A stretch of 64,000 nt of DNA from contig CM075353.1 of the NCBI GenBank assembly GCA_037693485.1, positions 10,001-74,000 of the forward strand. The letters run 5' to 3'. Position numbers and translations under genes: made by a program. The first letter of the stretch is position 1, and every line of letters begins with the position of its first letter. The stretch is from Kitagawia praeruptora (lineage: Eukaryota > Streptophyta > Magnoliopsida > Apiales > Apiaceae). Positions 21,668 through 34,213 of this stretch are shown here, piece by piece. The notes below the pieces were generated by a model, which saw nothing but the letters and a program-made list of their open reading frames with translations, searched no databases and was not told where the DNA came from.

Positions 21668-23069
21668 AGAGTAGTCTAATGTTGGTTTTCTGGAATTTTG
21701 TTAATGCAGGAGTTGTAGAGATTTTTCTCTCTTCTGTCATGGGTGTTCAGGGGCGTGAGGCTTGTGCCCTTATTTCAATTTTTATGGAGCTTGTTGCAGG
21801 GTCTTTTCTGCATTTTTGGGTTTGTCTTTTGATAGCAGGTTGCCTGGGAGGTTAGAGGATGTGCCCTGTTTTGTTTCAGGGTTCCATGGGTCTGTGGTAA
21901 AAGTTTTTTGTGCAGTCACTTTTCCCTTCGATCCGGGGGGTTATTTAGCCTGGTTAAATCATTTTTTTGAAGTTCAGAGAACCTATGGAAGTGGGCAACC
22001 TAACTTCTTCTTGAGGGCAGGTTTGGAGAGGAACAGTGGAGACATTTTGTCAATTCAATGGTGCAATTGTTGTCAACAGTATGCCTCGAGGCCCTGTTTA
22101 AGTTTAAATCCTCAGCTGCAGAATTTCAATTACGGGAGCACCTGGTACTGTTTCTTTTGCAAGGTGCAAAGTGTCCTGGTTCTGGGGTCTGATGTGTACC
22201 GAAGGGGAGTGGTATATTGCAGATGGTTTGTTGTTGTCAAGCAGTTCAGTGCAATTTCCAGTTGTCCAGCTTTGAGGTTTTTTTCTTGGAATTATGGGTG
22301 GATGATCATGGGTCTTCCCTGGTTAGAGTTAGTTGATTTGGGGTCTGTTTTATTGTTTTGGTTTGAATGTCTTTTTCCTTTTGATCCAGGGGGTGGGTTA
22401 TGTAGCTTCAAAATTAATTTAGGGCTTAAGAAAGCATGGTTTCATTACTGGTGTAGTGTGTAGGTTGCCCCGTGTTTGGGGTTTGATTTTGGTTTGAAGA
22501 ACCTGGTGTGTAGCTGCTGTAATGTCCAGGTTACAGGGATGTATGTGTTTTCTGAATGGGTTAGGCATTGCACCAGTTTTTGACAGTATTCGTGGAGGGT
22601 GAGTCTCCATATGAGGCATGTGCTTGACGACTTTTCTTGCAATAGATTGCCAAAGAGAGGCTGTGTTAGTTTCATGGGACCATGTCAAATTCCTGTTTTT
22701 CGTGGATTGGTGGGCATTATTTTACATGCTTGGTGGGTGTTCTCCAAGGCTTTCCATGTGGTTGGAGTGTCGAAGTCTTCTCTGGAATTCATCATGCCTA
22801 GTTCCTATTTGTGTTTTATATTATTTCTTTGCTTGTGGGTGTGTCTCTCTAGTCAAAAGGTTTTGGGTAGAGTTGATTTTATTTCTCATTTGGTGGCCGA
22901 CAAGAGTAGTTGTGTGGTAGCTGGTTTTGTTGATTTTTCTTTCTTTTTGCTTTATTCCTGGGAGTTTGTTCCTATGGAATTTTGTTTGTCCTGACTTAAG
23001 CTTTTTGCTTAGGTTTGTACATTTCTTATTGTAATATATTTCTTCACGAGGCAAAGCATCATTTACCCC
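21668..23069 (+). other. LINE copy 4 3' UTR with internal duplication
   Basis: T/G-rich noncoding region of 1.4 kb. The GATCC(A/G)GGGGG motif occurs twice (about 21931-21943 and 22381-22393), against once in copies 2, 3 and 5. The part after the second motif aligns best with the copy 3 UTR (for example TGTAGCTGCT, about 22512). The extra ~450 bases therefore look like a partial tandem duplication or a chimera of two related UTRs. Confidence 0.6.
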
Positions 23070-23078
23070 AAAAAAAAA

Positions 23079-23391
23079 CCCTAAACCCTAAAACCCTAAA
23101 CCCCAAAACCCAAAAACTCCAAAACCCCAAACCCTAAACCCTATATCCTATACCCTAAACCCAAACCCTAAACCCAAACCCTAAACCCTAAACCCTATAC
23201 CCTATACCCTATACCTTAAACCCTAAACCCTAAACCCTAAAACCCTAAAACCCTAAAACCCTAAAACCCTAAAACCCTTAAACCCTGAACCCTGAACCCT
23301 GAACCCTGAACCCTGAACCCTGAACCCTGAACCCTGACCCCTGACCCCTGACCCCTAAACCCTAAACCCCTGACCCTAAACCCTAAACCCT
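23079..23391 (+). repeat. Telomeric array 4, degenerate
   Basis: 313 bases with CCCTAAA, CCCTATA, CCCTGAA (a homogeneous run at about 23284-23336) and CCCCTGA variants. It connects LINE copies 4 and 5. Confidence 0.94.
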
Positions 23392-24243
23392 CACCATGGA
23401 GTAGGTGATGGTAAGTCCATTTGGTTTTGGTATGATAACTGGACTGTCTCTGGTCCGTTAGCTAATTATTTCTCTTCAAGAGAAATTGCAGCTATGGGCT
23501 TATCCGGTAAAGAGAAGGTAGCAGATTTCCAAATCAACGGAAACTAGAAATGGCCTAGTGGTATTCAGGAGAAGGTTCCAGAGTGTGATGGAGAGGGTCC
23601 AACTATCGATCAAACATGTCAGGATATGGTCTTTTGGCAATCTAGAAATGGTAGAAAAACTCCTTTTAAAACTAGCATTGTTTGGAAGGATATTCATATT
23701 GAGGCTCCTCGTGTGAATTGGCATAATCTGGTTTGGTTCTCAAATTGCATCCCAAAACATGCTTTTATTTTCCTGTTGGCTATTCGTCGTAAATTGATGA
23801 CTCAGGATCATATGCAAATCTGGCAATCGGACAGAGATCTTAAATGTGCTTTTTGTAATTTGCAATCAGACTCGGTGGATCACCTGTTCTTTAGATGTCA
23901 ATATAGTTCTATGATCTTGTTGCATTTCAACAATAAAGGTTATTGTTGTATGCCTCATAATTCCTGGGACGAGTTGATCGGGATAGCTGCTAATGATTGG
24001 AAAGGTAAATCTATCCTGGTTACTGTGAACAAGTTGATCTTAGGTGCGTTAATTTACTTCTTATGGCAAGAACGGAATTGGAGGCTCTTCCAAAACTCGA
24101 GAAGAACTACTTCTCAACTGATTGGGAGTATTGAAGAAACTATTAGATTGAAAATTATGGGTTTGAATCTTCGAGATAACTCTCGAGTTCGTAGAGTGTT
24201 ACAAGAGTGGAGAATTTCATTGAATTATCTTCATCTCACATGA
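23392..24243 (+). pseudogene. LINE copy 5 ORF2, C-terminal fragment with nonsense codon
   Basis: Frame homologous to ORF2 from the segment GVGDGKSIWFWYDNW onward. A TAG at 23545-23547 replaces the tryptophan codon found in copies 2 and 3 (HWRWP, QWRWP). After it the frame is open to 24243 and includes the zf-RVT motif CAFC...DSVDHLFFRC and LIYFLWQERNW. The endonuclease and RT catalytic domains are missing. The 5' breakpoint lies only about 60 bases upstream of that of copy 4. Confidence 0.9.
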
Positions 24244-24732
24244 GGTGTTTTATTCTAGTTTTTTTCTGGTTCTTTGTTTTTTCTGGGTTGCTACGGGTGT
24301 TTCTCTGCTTTGTTAGTGGATTCCAGGGGATTGTTTTAAATCAGTTATTTGTAGTCCTTTCTCCTTTCGATCCAGGGGGATTAGGATGTTTAATTTCAAT
24401 CTCTGAGATGCAGAGCACCTGCTATGTTGTTTGGTGCAGTGTGAGGTCTGTTCTGATTAAGGGTCATGATTCGGGGAGTTGCAGAAGGGTTTTTTTCTTG
24501 CTGCCATTTCGTGTCTTCTCTCCCAGGTCTCTCTTATTGTTCTATGAAGTCCTCAAAGTTGGGGTGGTCCAGTTAGGATGGTTAGCTGTGATTAAGAGCT
24601 GCATCGACTGGTTAATTGTTGTTGAGTGCATTCGAATTTCTTCTTTTTTTTAGATATTGGCTCTTGTTCAGAGGGGTCATTCTCTTAAGCAACAGGCGAA
24701 AAGGGCCATGGTCTGATTCTTTCTACAGTTTT
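24244..24732 (+). other. LINE copy 5 3' UTR, left part
   Basis: T/G-rich noncoding sequence containing TTTCGATCCAGGGGG at about 24365-24379. It continues at 45521 after the nested LTR elements. Confidence 0.75.
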
Positions 24733-27700
24733 TGTAAGAACCCAGATTTTTGGGTAGAATTAAAACTTTTACTGTGTATTGATGAAAGAATGAACAGTGA
24801 CTCCGACTATAAGGTATTAACAAAGAATGTGAACGGGTATAGATTTAAATGATCATATGTCATGAAGAATACTGTTGGTTGATAGCATAAATAAGAATAG
24901 TCTATCTCCTAAGGATATAAGTTATATTATTCCAAGAAAGATTATTCTTGTGTCATCCAAATCAATATCTATTATAAGTCCAGTGGTTCCGTAAAAAGGT
25001 TAAGGAGCACTCGAGAGTAAACCAGGTTCATTTTCCTAATTATAGGAATTAAATAAAAATAAGTGATGAATAGTGATTTTGGTGGAATTTAGAATATTAG
25101 TATAATAATGCTATATCCGGTATTCGGAACGGATTTCTGAGTTCGTATTAGTGATCCAGGAGGAAAATAAGTGTATGTAAAAGCTGTCGGATTCAGAAAA
25201 AGAGCACTTTTATTTTCTCCGAGATTTCCCTGGACACTGCAAGACTTAAGGATTTATAAAAGGGATTTAAGGAAATTAAATTCGAGAAGTATTAAGTAAG
25301 ATGGAGGATGGAATTATAATTATTAAGAAGGTTTTCGGTAAAACCCTAACTAGAAACGAATGAGTTATTCCCTCGAACGATCAACGAATTAAGCAATAAA
25401 CGGACAAAGAAACAAGCAGAGGGAACAAGAGTCATGCATAAGCTACTAGAAAATATCTAGCAACCAAGTGGACTCATGTAACTAGCACACTTAGAAAATG
25501 AACTAGTACTTAGAAATCAAATCACTTAGTTAGCTTATAACCATCCAATGTTCAACACTTGGCTTGCAAAACTCATCATCCATGACATACTACCTTTAAT
25601 AAAGCTACTTTAGCTAGATATTATCCTAGCAAGTGTATTAGACAAGATGAGAGCAAGTGGAAAGCACTTTATGCATTATTATCAAGAAAATCAACCAAGC
25701 AACACAACTTTCTACAAACTGCCCAGCAGGAGCATCATGGAAAGAAAAATTCACATCTCCATTTCTAACCATGATAAAATCACCAAACTTTAACCCAATC
25801 CTCTCCACTCCATGGGCAATATTCGCTCAAAGTTTCATGGCAATCCAAGTAGTCTAGCCTAGTCAAATCCCTTCCCCAATTTGAAGTAACCAACCTGTCC
25901 AGATTCTGGACAGTTTCTGTAGCGATTTTCAAACAGCCATATCTCCTTCCTTATCCAATGAAATTTTGTGTTCTTTAGCTTTTTGGAAAGCTGTTAAGAT
26001 TCTCTACAACTCTCCTTTAGAAATCTCATTCAGAAAAACATGGTAAGGCCCCCATTTTTGCAGTTCTTTGAACGGATGTATAGTAACCTTCAAGATCTAA
26101 CTTTGCTTTCTTGGTTTCTTTTGGATGATCTAAGCTATTATAAGGCCACACGAGGACTATACAAGGCTTATTCAGTTGTTTTATACACCAAGGAAGGTAA
26201 TCACCTCTTGAAACCCTAGGCCTTATTTTAAGATCTTGCATGTTCTTGATGATTTTTAGCATAGTCATGATATTAGTATGATTACAAGCATGATTATGGA
26301 GTTTGTTAGTGGATCTAAGTATGATTATGTTATGATGGTCAAGTAGATGATTTTGGACAGTTGGGGGATGAATAATATATGTATAAGTTATATGGATGCC
26401 CGGTGTGGCTTGTGATTGATGTTGTGAATTTTAGAACGTTCGATTTATAGCCATCGTAATGCCCGATTTTCGTTAAACCTTGAAAACCGTGAATCACAGT
26501 AGGCTTAACTCACTGCATAGCTTAGTAATCTGCCATGTTAAGATAGATTATGTTATAAGCTTCGTTTTGATATAAAGTTCGTATGAAATGGACTTACGGT
26601 TTACGAGTTATGATTAAATTCGTAAAAATGGTTCGAAACCGTACACGGAAGTTCGTAACTGAAATTGGATTCCCTTAACACTATGAAATCAGTGGCGAAT
26701 CTTGATAATTAAATAATAGAGGTAAAAAAGAAGGTGTGGGAGAAAACCACATGTCAAATAGATCGTTTTTCGATTTTATAAAAATGTTCGAATCGAGATT
26801 AAACGCGAACGAACCCCTTAAAAGTATGACTTTGGTTATAACTTAGAAAACGGGCGATAAAACTCGAGGTATAATCTTGATTCGTAAACGACCGACCTTA
26901 GAACTTGTACGACTTAAGTATATACCAAGTATAAGCATGATGACATGTCTTGATAATGAATGAATGTCGGATCGTATCGGTGATAAAAAGAGTACACTAA
27001 AAGAGACGTAACGAGATAACTCGAAAACATGTTTCGATTTAAGTGGAGTTTATACTTAGCCTTTTAAGAAGCGTTAAGTGATTAATCTTAAATATTCTGA
27101 TTGTTTATAGATCGTCGAGCTGACCCGGGACACATTACCCCTACCCGCACTCGATTCCCAGGCAAGTTTCCAATACCTTGGAACTGTTGTTGTGATAATA
27201 TATATGATTGTTGTTATACCTATGCCATAGCATGCATGTTTGTTTTCAAAAATAATATTGATACTTGTTCCCTGTTTTGATGTTGGCTTATAAACTAGAT
27301 ACGATATATCAGTATAAGCTGGAATTTGTTAAGACCCTTAGTGAAGGGTGTATGATATTCCTTCGATAATATAGACCGGGAGTCGGTATTTTGTGTTATA
27401 TAGATAGTCGTGGAAACCCGGAGGGATTCCAGCGACAGAGTAGTATTCATTTTGAGGAATGTTATTATTAACCATTATTTATATTTCCATAAAAGTATCA
27501 AATACTTGGAAATCTTTTGAGAAATGTTATTTGAGTATTATCTCAGTCGAGAAATATTAAATGAATATTATTTTTGAATATTCATTAGAGTTTGATTATT
27601 AATGAATAATTACTTTGATATTCATTGGAATTTTGTTCATTAAATGAATATCACTTTCAGATATTCATCTAAGTGTTATGTAATTGATAAATACTATTCC

Positions 27701-28972
27701 AAAAGTATTCTTTGGAAGTTCTAATTACTCAAGGAACATTATTTCGAATATTAAGGTTTTGATTACTAAATGAATATCATTTGGATATTTATTTAGAATA
27801 TTAATTATTAAATGAATATTATTTGGTTATTCATTTAGAATATTATTTGTTTAATGAATATCAATTGAATATTCACTTGGAATTTATTTATTAAATGAAT
27901 ATTATTGTGAATATTCATTTAAGATTTTATGTACTTAATGAATATTATTTAAAAGTATTCATTCGAAGTTCTAATTACTTAAGGAATATTGCTTCGAATA
28001 TTCCTTTATAGTTTTGATTACTAAGAATATTATTTGGCTATTCATTTGGTATATTATTAAATGAATATTATTTTCGAATATTCATTTAAGGTTTGATTTA
28101 TTTAGTGAATATTATTTTAAATATTTATTTGAGTTTATTTAATTAATGAATATTATATTGAATATTCATTTAAAGAAGAGAGTTATTTAGTAAATAATTC
28201 TATGTATTTATTCGAGGATTACTTACGAGCAATATTATGATTTAATCATATCCCTTAATTATTATTGATAAAATAAATATTCTTGGAATATTTATTTAAA
28301 TCCTTTTAAGTTCTTTTTATAATAATTCATATTACTCAAAGATTATCTTTCACCTTCAGATATGGTGTAAAATATTTCGGAATATCTTATGACTATTTTT
28401 ATCAAGGGGAGGTTCCCAAACTTTATTTCATTTAAATCTATCTTAAAGAAGATTTAACTACTCGCTCAACTTCCAACCATATATAAGGGGACCTCACTTG
28501 AGAGATGTTATTTATTGGACTGCCCGGTCCTATACTTGCTAAAACTATCTTGTCACTCACATCTTGATTCTTTCAAGCATCGATATGAGTCTGTTTGGTT
28601 ACCTCCTCAACGCTCGAGGGGTAAGAATTGATGGAACAAGTTTATATCCATTAACAAGCATCAGCTTGGGAAATATTGGTGATTTTTCCTTTCCAACTAG
28701 ATACGACTACTTTGTGGAGTCCTATCAACAAGTAATATACTTGGGGAAAGGGGGAGGAACTTCACGTTTCAAAGTTATGGATGTGAAATGAACTAGGAGA
28801 TGCATAAGTGACCCAGTGGCGCCGGTCCAGCAAATGGCCCAACCGTTGGCCGGGGGGTTCCAGAGGGCGGTAGACAAGTAAATCCGTCGGTGCTTCCTTC
28901 TACATGTAGTAAACAAGAGGTGGGGAGCATAACATGCGACTGATCATCGTGTAAATGCTAGGTCTCCTGGCG
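24733..28972 (+). mobile_element. Solo LTR A, left part (chromovirus-related, about 5 kb LTR)
   Basis: Begins TGTAAGAACCCAG, is interrupted at 28972 by element B, and resumes at 44765 to end GGGGGTGTTACA at 45515. Joined length is about 4991 bp, close to the 4994-bp 3' LTR of element B. Direct repeats GTTTT flank it at 24728-24732 and 45516-45520. No internal region lies between its halves, so it is a solo LTR left by intra-element recombination. A TATATAA box is at 28480-28486. Confidence 0.92.
27540..28210 (+). repeat. AT-rich palindromic repeat block in the U3 of LTR A
   Basis: Diverged tandem units of about 40-60 bases, most carrying the palindrome ATGAATATTCAT or half of it. The block lies a few hundred bases upstream of the LTR TATA box. 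Equivalent blocks lie at about 31800-32660 and 42590-43210 in element B. Confidence 0.75.
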
Positions 28973-31830
28973 TGTAAGAACCCAGATTTTTGGGTAGAAT
29001 TAAAACTTTTTATTATGTAATAATATGGGAATGAATAGTGGTTATGACTGCGATGTAACGACTGTCTATTTAATGAATGGAATGGATTTGGGTTCAATTA
29101 TTATATGTCATGCAGAATACCTTTGGTTGACAACATAGATAAGAATGATCTATCTCCTAAGAATATGAGAAGATTACTTCAAGTAAGATTATTCTTGTGT
29201 CATCCAAATCAATATCTATTATAAGTCCAGCGATTCCGTAAGAAGGTTAAGGAACACTCGAGAGTGAACCAGGTTCATTTTCCTAATTATAGGAATTAAA
29301 TAAAAATAAGTGATGAATAGTGATTTTGGTGGAATTTGGAATATTATTATAATAATGTTATACCCGGTATTCGGAACGGATTTCTGAGTTCGTATTAGTG
29401 ATCCAGGAGGAAAATAATTGTATGTAAAAGCTGTCGGATTCAGAAAAAGAGCACTTTTATTTTCTCCGAGATTTCCCTGGACACTGCAGGACTTAAGGAT
29501 TTATAAAAGGGATTTAAGGAAATTAAATTCGAGAAGTATTAAGTAAGATGGAGGATGGTATTATAATTATTAAGAAGGTTTTCGGTAAAACCCTAACTAG
29601 AAACGAATGAGTTATTCCCTCGAACGATCAACGAATTAAGCAATAAACGGACAAAGAAACAAGCAGAGGGAGCAAGAGTCATGCATAAGCTACTAGAAAA
29701 TATCTAGCAACCAAGTGGACTCATGTAACTAGCACACTTAGAAAATGAACTAGTACTTAGAAATCAAATCACTTAGTTAGCTTATAACCATCCAATGTTC
29801 AACACTTGGCTTGCAAAACTCATCATCCATGACATACTACCTTTAATAAAGCTACTTTAGCTAGATATTATCCTAGCAAGTGTATTAGACAAGATGAGAG
29901 CAAGTGGAAAGCACTTTATGCATTATTATCAAGAAAATCAACCAAGCAACACAACTTTCTACAAACTGCCCAGCAGGAGCATCATGGAAAGAAAAATTCA
30001 CATCTCCATTTCTAACCATGATAAAATCACCAAACTTTAACCCAATCCTCTCCACTCCATGGGCAATATTCGCTCATAGTTTCATGGCAATCCAAGTAGT
30101 CTAGCCTAGTCAAATCCCTTCCCCAATTTGAAGTAACCAACCTGTCCAGATTCTGGACAGTTTCTGTAGCGATTTTCAAACAGCCATATCTCCTTCTTTA
30201 TCCAATGAAATTTTGTGTTCTTTAGCTTTTTGGAAAGCTGTTAAGATTCTCTACAACTCTCCTTTACAAATCTCATTCAGAAAAACATGGTAAGACCCCC
30301 ATTTTTGCAGTTCTTTGAACGGATGTATAGTAACCTTCAAGATCTAACTTTGCTTTCTTGGTTTCTTTTGGATGATCTAAGCTATTATAAGGCCACACGA
30401 GGACTATACAAGGCTTATTCAGTTGTTTTATACACCAAGGAAGGTAATCACCTCTTGAAACCCTAGGCCTTATTTTAAGATCTTGCATGTTCTTGATGAT
30501 TTTTAGCATAGTCATGATATTAGTATGATTACAAGCATGATTATGGAGTTTGTTAGTGGATCTAAGTATGATTATGTTATGATGGTCAAGTAGATGATTT
30601 TGGACAGTTGGGGGATGAATAATATATGTATAAGTTATATGGATGCCCGGTGTGGCTTGTGATTGATGTTGTGAATTTTAGAACGTTCGATTTATAGCCG
30701 TCGTAATGCCCGATTTTCGTTAAACCTTGAAAACCGTGAATCACAGTAGGCTTAACTCACTTCATAGCTTCGATTCCTTTCATGATAAGCTAGATTATGT
30801 TATAAGCTTCGTTTTGATATAAAGATCGTATGAAATGGACTTACGGTTTAGGAGTTATGATTAAATTCGTAAAAGAGGTTCGAAACCGTAACTGAAAGTT
30901 CGTAACTGAAATTGGATTCTTTTAATTGTACGAAATCAGTGGCAAATCTTGATAATTAAAAATTAGAGATCATAAGGATGGTGTGAGAAAATACCTCGTA
31001 TTAAAAAGATCGTTTTTCGATTTTATAAAAATGTTCGAATCGAGATTAAACGCGAACGAACCCCTTAAAAGTATGACTTTGGTTATAACTTAGAAAACGG
31101 GCGATAAAACTCGAGGTATAATCTTGATTCGTAAACGACCGACCTTAGAACTTGTACGACTTAAGTATATACCAAGTATAAGCATGATGACATGTCTTGA
31201 TAATGAATGAATGTCGGATCGTATCGGTGATAAAAAGAGTACACTAAAAGAGACGTAACGAGATAACTCGAAAACATGTTTCGATTTAAGTGGAGTTTAT
31301 ACTTAGCCTTTTAAGAAGCGTTAAGTGATTAATCTTAAATATTCTGATTGTTTATAGATCGTCGAGCTGACCCGGGACACATTACCCCTACCCGCACTCG
31401 ATTCCCAGGCAAGTTTCCAATACCTTGGAACTGTTGTTGTGATAATATATATGATTGTTGTTATACCTATGCCATAGCATGCATGTTTGTTTTCAAAAAT
31501 AATATTGATACTTGTTCCCTGTTTTGATGTTGGCTTATAAACTAGATACGATATATCAGTATAAGCCGGAATTTGTTAAGACCCTTAGTGAAGGGCGTAT
31601 GATATTTCTTCGATAATATAGACCGGGAGTCGGTATTTTGTGTTATATAGATAGTCGTGGAAACTCGGAGGGATTCCAGCGACAGAGTAGTATTCATTTT
31701 GAGGAATGTTATTATTAACCATTATTTATATTTCCATAAAAGTATCAAATACTTGGAAATCTTTTGAGAAATGTTATTTGAGTATTATCTCAGTCGAGAA
31801 ATATTAAATGAATATTATTTTTGAATATTC

Positions 31831-32292
31831 ATTAGAGTTTGATTATTAATGAATAATTACTTTGATATTCATTGGAATTTTGTTCATTAAATGAATATCA
31901 CTTTCAGATATTCATCTAAGTGTTATGTAATTGATAAATACTATTCCAAAAGTATTCTTTGGAAGTTCTAATTACTCAAGGAACATTATTTCGAATATTA
32001 AGGTTTTGATTACTAAATGAATATCATTTGGATATTTATTTAGAATATTAAATGAATATTCATTAGAGTTTGATTATTAATGAATAATTACTTAGATATT
32101 CATTGGAATTTTGTTCATTAAATATCACTTTCAGATATTCATCTAAGTGTTATGTAATTGATAAATACTATTCCAAAAGTATTCTTTGGAAGTTCTAATT
32201 ACTCAAGGAATATTATTTCGAATATTAAGGTTTTGATTACTAAATGAATATCATTTGGATATTTATTTAGAATATTAATTATTAAATGAATA
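31831..32292 (+). repeat. 231-bp tandem duplication in element B 5' LTR
   Basis: Two units, 31831-32061 and 32062-32292. Unit 1 carries variants seen in solo LTR A (ACTTTGATATTC, AAATGAATATCAC, GGAACATTA). Unit 2 carries those of element B's own 3' LTR (ACTTAGATATTC, AAATATCAC, GGAATATTA). Confidence 0.85.
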
Positions 32293-32953
32293 TTATTTGG
32301 TTATTCATTTAGAATATTATTTGTTTAATGAATATCAATTGAATATTCACTTGGAATTTATTTATTAAATGAATATTATCGTGAATATTCATTTAAGATT
32401 TTATGTACTTAATGAATATTATTTAAAAGTATTCATTCGAAGTTCTAATTACTTAAGGAATATTGCTTCGAATATTCCTTTAAAGTTTTGATTACTAAGA
32501 ATATTATTTGGCTATTCATTTGGTATATTATTAAATGAATATTATTTTCAAATATTCATTTAAGGTTTGATTTATTTAGTGAATATTATTTTAAATATTT
32601 ATTTGAGTTTATTTAATTAATGAATATTATATTGAATATTCATTTAAAGAAGAGAGTTATTTAGTAAATAATTCTATGTATTTATTCGAGGATTACTTAC
32701 GAGCAATATTATGATTTAATCATATCCCTTAATTATTATTGATAAAATAAATATTCTTGGAATATTTATTTAAATCCTTTTAAGTTCTTTTTATAATAAT
32801 TCATATTACTCAGAGATTATCTTTCACCTTCAGATATGGTGTAAAATATTTCGGAATATCTTATGACTATTTTTATCAAGGGGAGGTTCCCAAACTTTAT
32901 TTCATTTAAATCTATCTTAAAGAAGATTTAACTACTCGCTCAACTTCCAACCA

Positions 32954-32960
32954 TATATAA
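32954..32960 (+). promoter_or_regulatory. TATA box of element B 5' LTR
   Basis: TATATAAG in a GC-richer context downstream of the AT-rich palindromic block. The same box is at 28480-28486 (solo LTR A) and 43516-43522 (3' LTR). Transcription should start roughly 30 bases downstream. Confidence 0.6.
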
Positions 32961-34201
32961 GGGGACCTCACTTGAGAGATGTTATTTATTGGACTGCCCG
33001 GTCCTATACTTGCTAAAACTATCTTGTCACTCACATCTTGATTCTTTCAAGGATCGATATGAGTCTGTTTGGTTACCTCCTCAACGCTCGAGGGGTAAGA
33101 ATTGATGGAACAAGTTTATATCCATTAACAAGCATCAGCTTGGGAAATATTGGTGATTTTTCCTTTCCAACTAGATACGACTACTTTGTGGAGTCCTATC
33201 AACAAGTAATATACTTGGGGAAAGGGGGAGGAACTTCACGTTTCAAAGTTATGGATGTGAAATGAACTAGGAGATGCGTAAGTGACCCAGTGGCGCCGGT
33301 CCAGCAAATGGCCCAACCGTTGGCCGGGGGGTTCCAGAGGGCGGTAGACAAGTAAATCCGTCGGTGCTTCCTTCTACATGTAGTAAACAAGAGGTGGGGA
33401 GCATAACATGCGACTGATCATCGTGTAAATGCTATGTCTCCTGGCGCGTCAAACTCCAGTATTAGTTCATCTCTCAATGTTGGAAATTTCCTGCAACCTT
33501 ATCATTATTGGTAGGTTTGAAAAGTGTTTGAATTGGAATTACAATATTCTTCCTGCAAGTTCCTCTATCATGAAAAGTTGATAATATCTGGCTCATCTTT
33601 GACATAGCAGATATGTATTCAAAACAAATATATTTTGAGTTACCTTGTAACTTCATCTCATACCTTATATTGGTACTACATCGTTAATGCATGGCATATG
33701 GTTTCAAAGATATTTTGGACTGTTATATATTATCACTGTTCAATTATATTTTTGGTGGGCTATTGCTCACCCTTGCTTTATTTATTTATATCACAACAAC
33801 ACCTAGATCAGATGGCCGCGCAAGGCGCACTCAGCATAGCAGGTGTTAGCCGTCAGAGGATTAATCGCGGAGGTCATAGTTACCATTGCTGAGGATGCAG
33901 CCTCTGGTAGGCTAGTTGTTAGCATTTGTGCACCAAATGTATTTATATATATGGCATATACCAATGGATGGCAAAGAGCATGTAAATTGTAAAATTGTAA
34001 TTCTTTGGGTGGTAAGAACTCCAACTTGTGATTAATAATATTAATGGTTACTCTGATTTCATCTCTGGGACTATAACGGGTGTGTTTTATGTTGTTGTTT
34101 TGGGGCACAAGGTTGTAATTTAAATTATGTTGGTTTTATGGATGGATATTGAGACCGTAACGACCAGATCCCTGACCCTGGATCTGGGGGTGTTACAGAA
34201 A

Positions 34202-34213
34202 TGGTATCAGAGA
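34202..34213 (+). other. Primer binding site of element B (initiator-Met tRNA type)
   Basis: TGGTATCAGAGA, four bases after the 5' LTR end. This is the common plant retroelement primer site complementary to the 3' end of initiator tRNA-Met. Element C has the same site on the other strand. Confidence 0.85.

Larger units (their letters stand above)
20876..23078 (+). mobile_element. LINE copy 4, strongly 5'-truncated
   Basis: Starts inside ORF2 immediately after CCCT and ends with a decayed hairpin (GAGGC-AAA-GCATC, 23048-23060, one mismatch) and poly(A) 23070-23078. It keeps only the last ~265 codons of ORF2 and a 1.4-kb 3' UTR. Confidence 0.92.
23392..24732 (+). mobile_element. LINE copy 5, left part (truncated ORF2 and start of 3' UTR)
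   Basis: Starts in ORF2 directly after telomeric repeat and is interrupted at 24732 by a solo LTR. The element resumes at 45521. The 5-bp target duplication GTTTT (24728-24732 and 45516-45520) shows that the two halves belong together. Confidence 0.92.
28973..34197 (+). repeat. Element B 5' LTR (5225 bp)
   Basis: Starts TGTAAGAACCCAG and ends GGTGTTACA. It exceeds the 3' LTR by exactly 231 bp because of an internal duplication (31831-32292). TATATAA at 32954-32960 marks the probable promoter. A GC-rich, strongly conserved leader follows at about 33290-33360. Small open frames repeated in every LTR copy are not supported as genes. Confidence 0.94.

Noticed and set aside
25657..26268. Frames of 66 and 80 codons repeated at 25657, 29904, 40697 and at 26026, 30273, 41066
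   Set aside because: They recur only because they lie in three copies of the same LTR. No family features, no promoter context.
33635..34108. Frames of 85 and 101 codons on opposite strands in the LTR ends (also near 44197, 44953)
   Set aside because: Overlapping antisense frames in LTR R/U5 sequence copied with the LTRs. Not separate genes.
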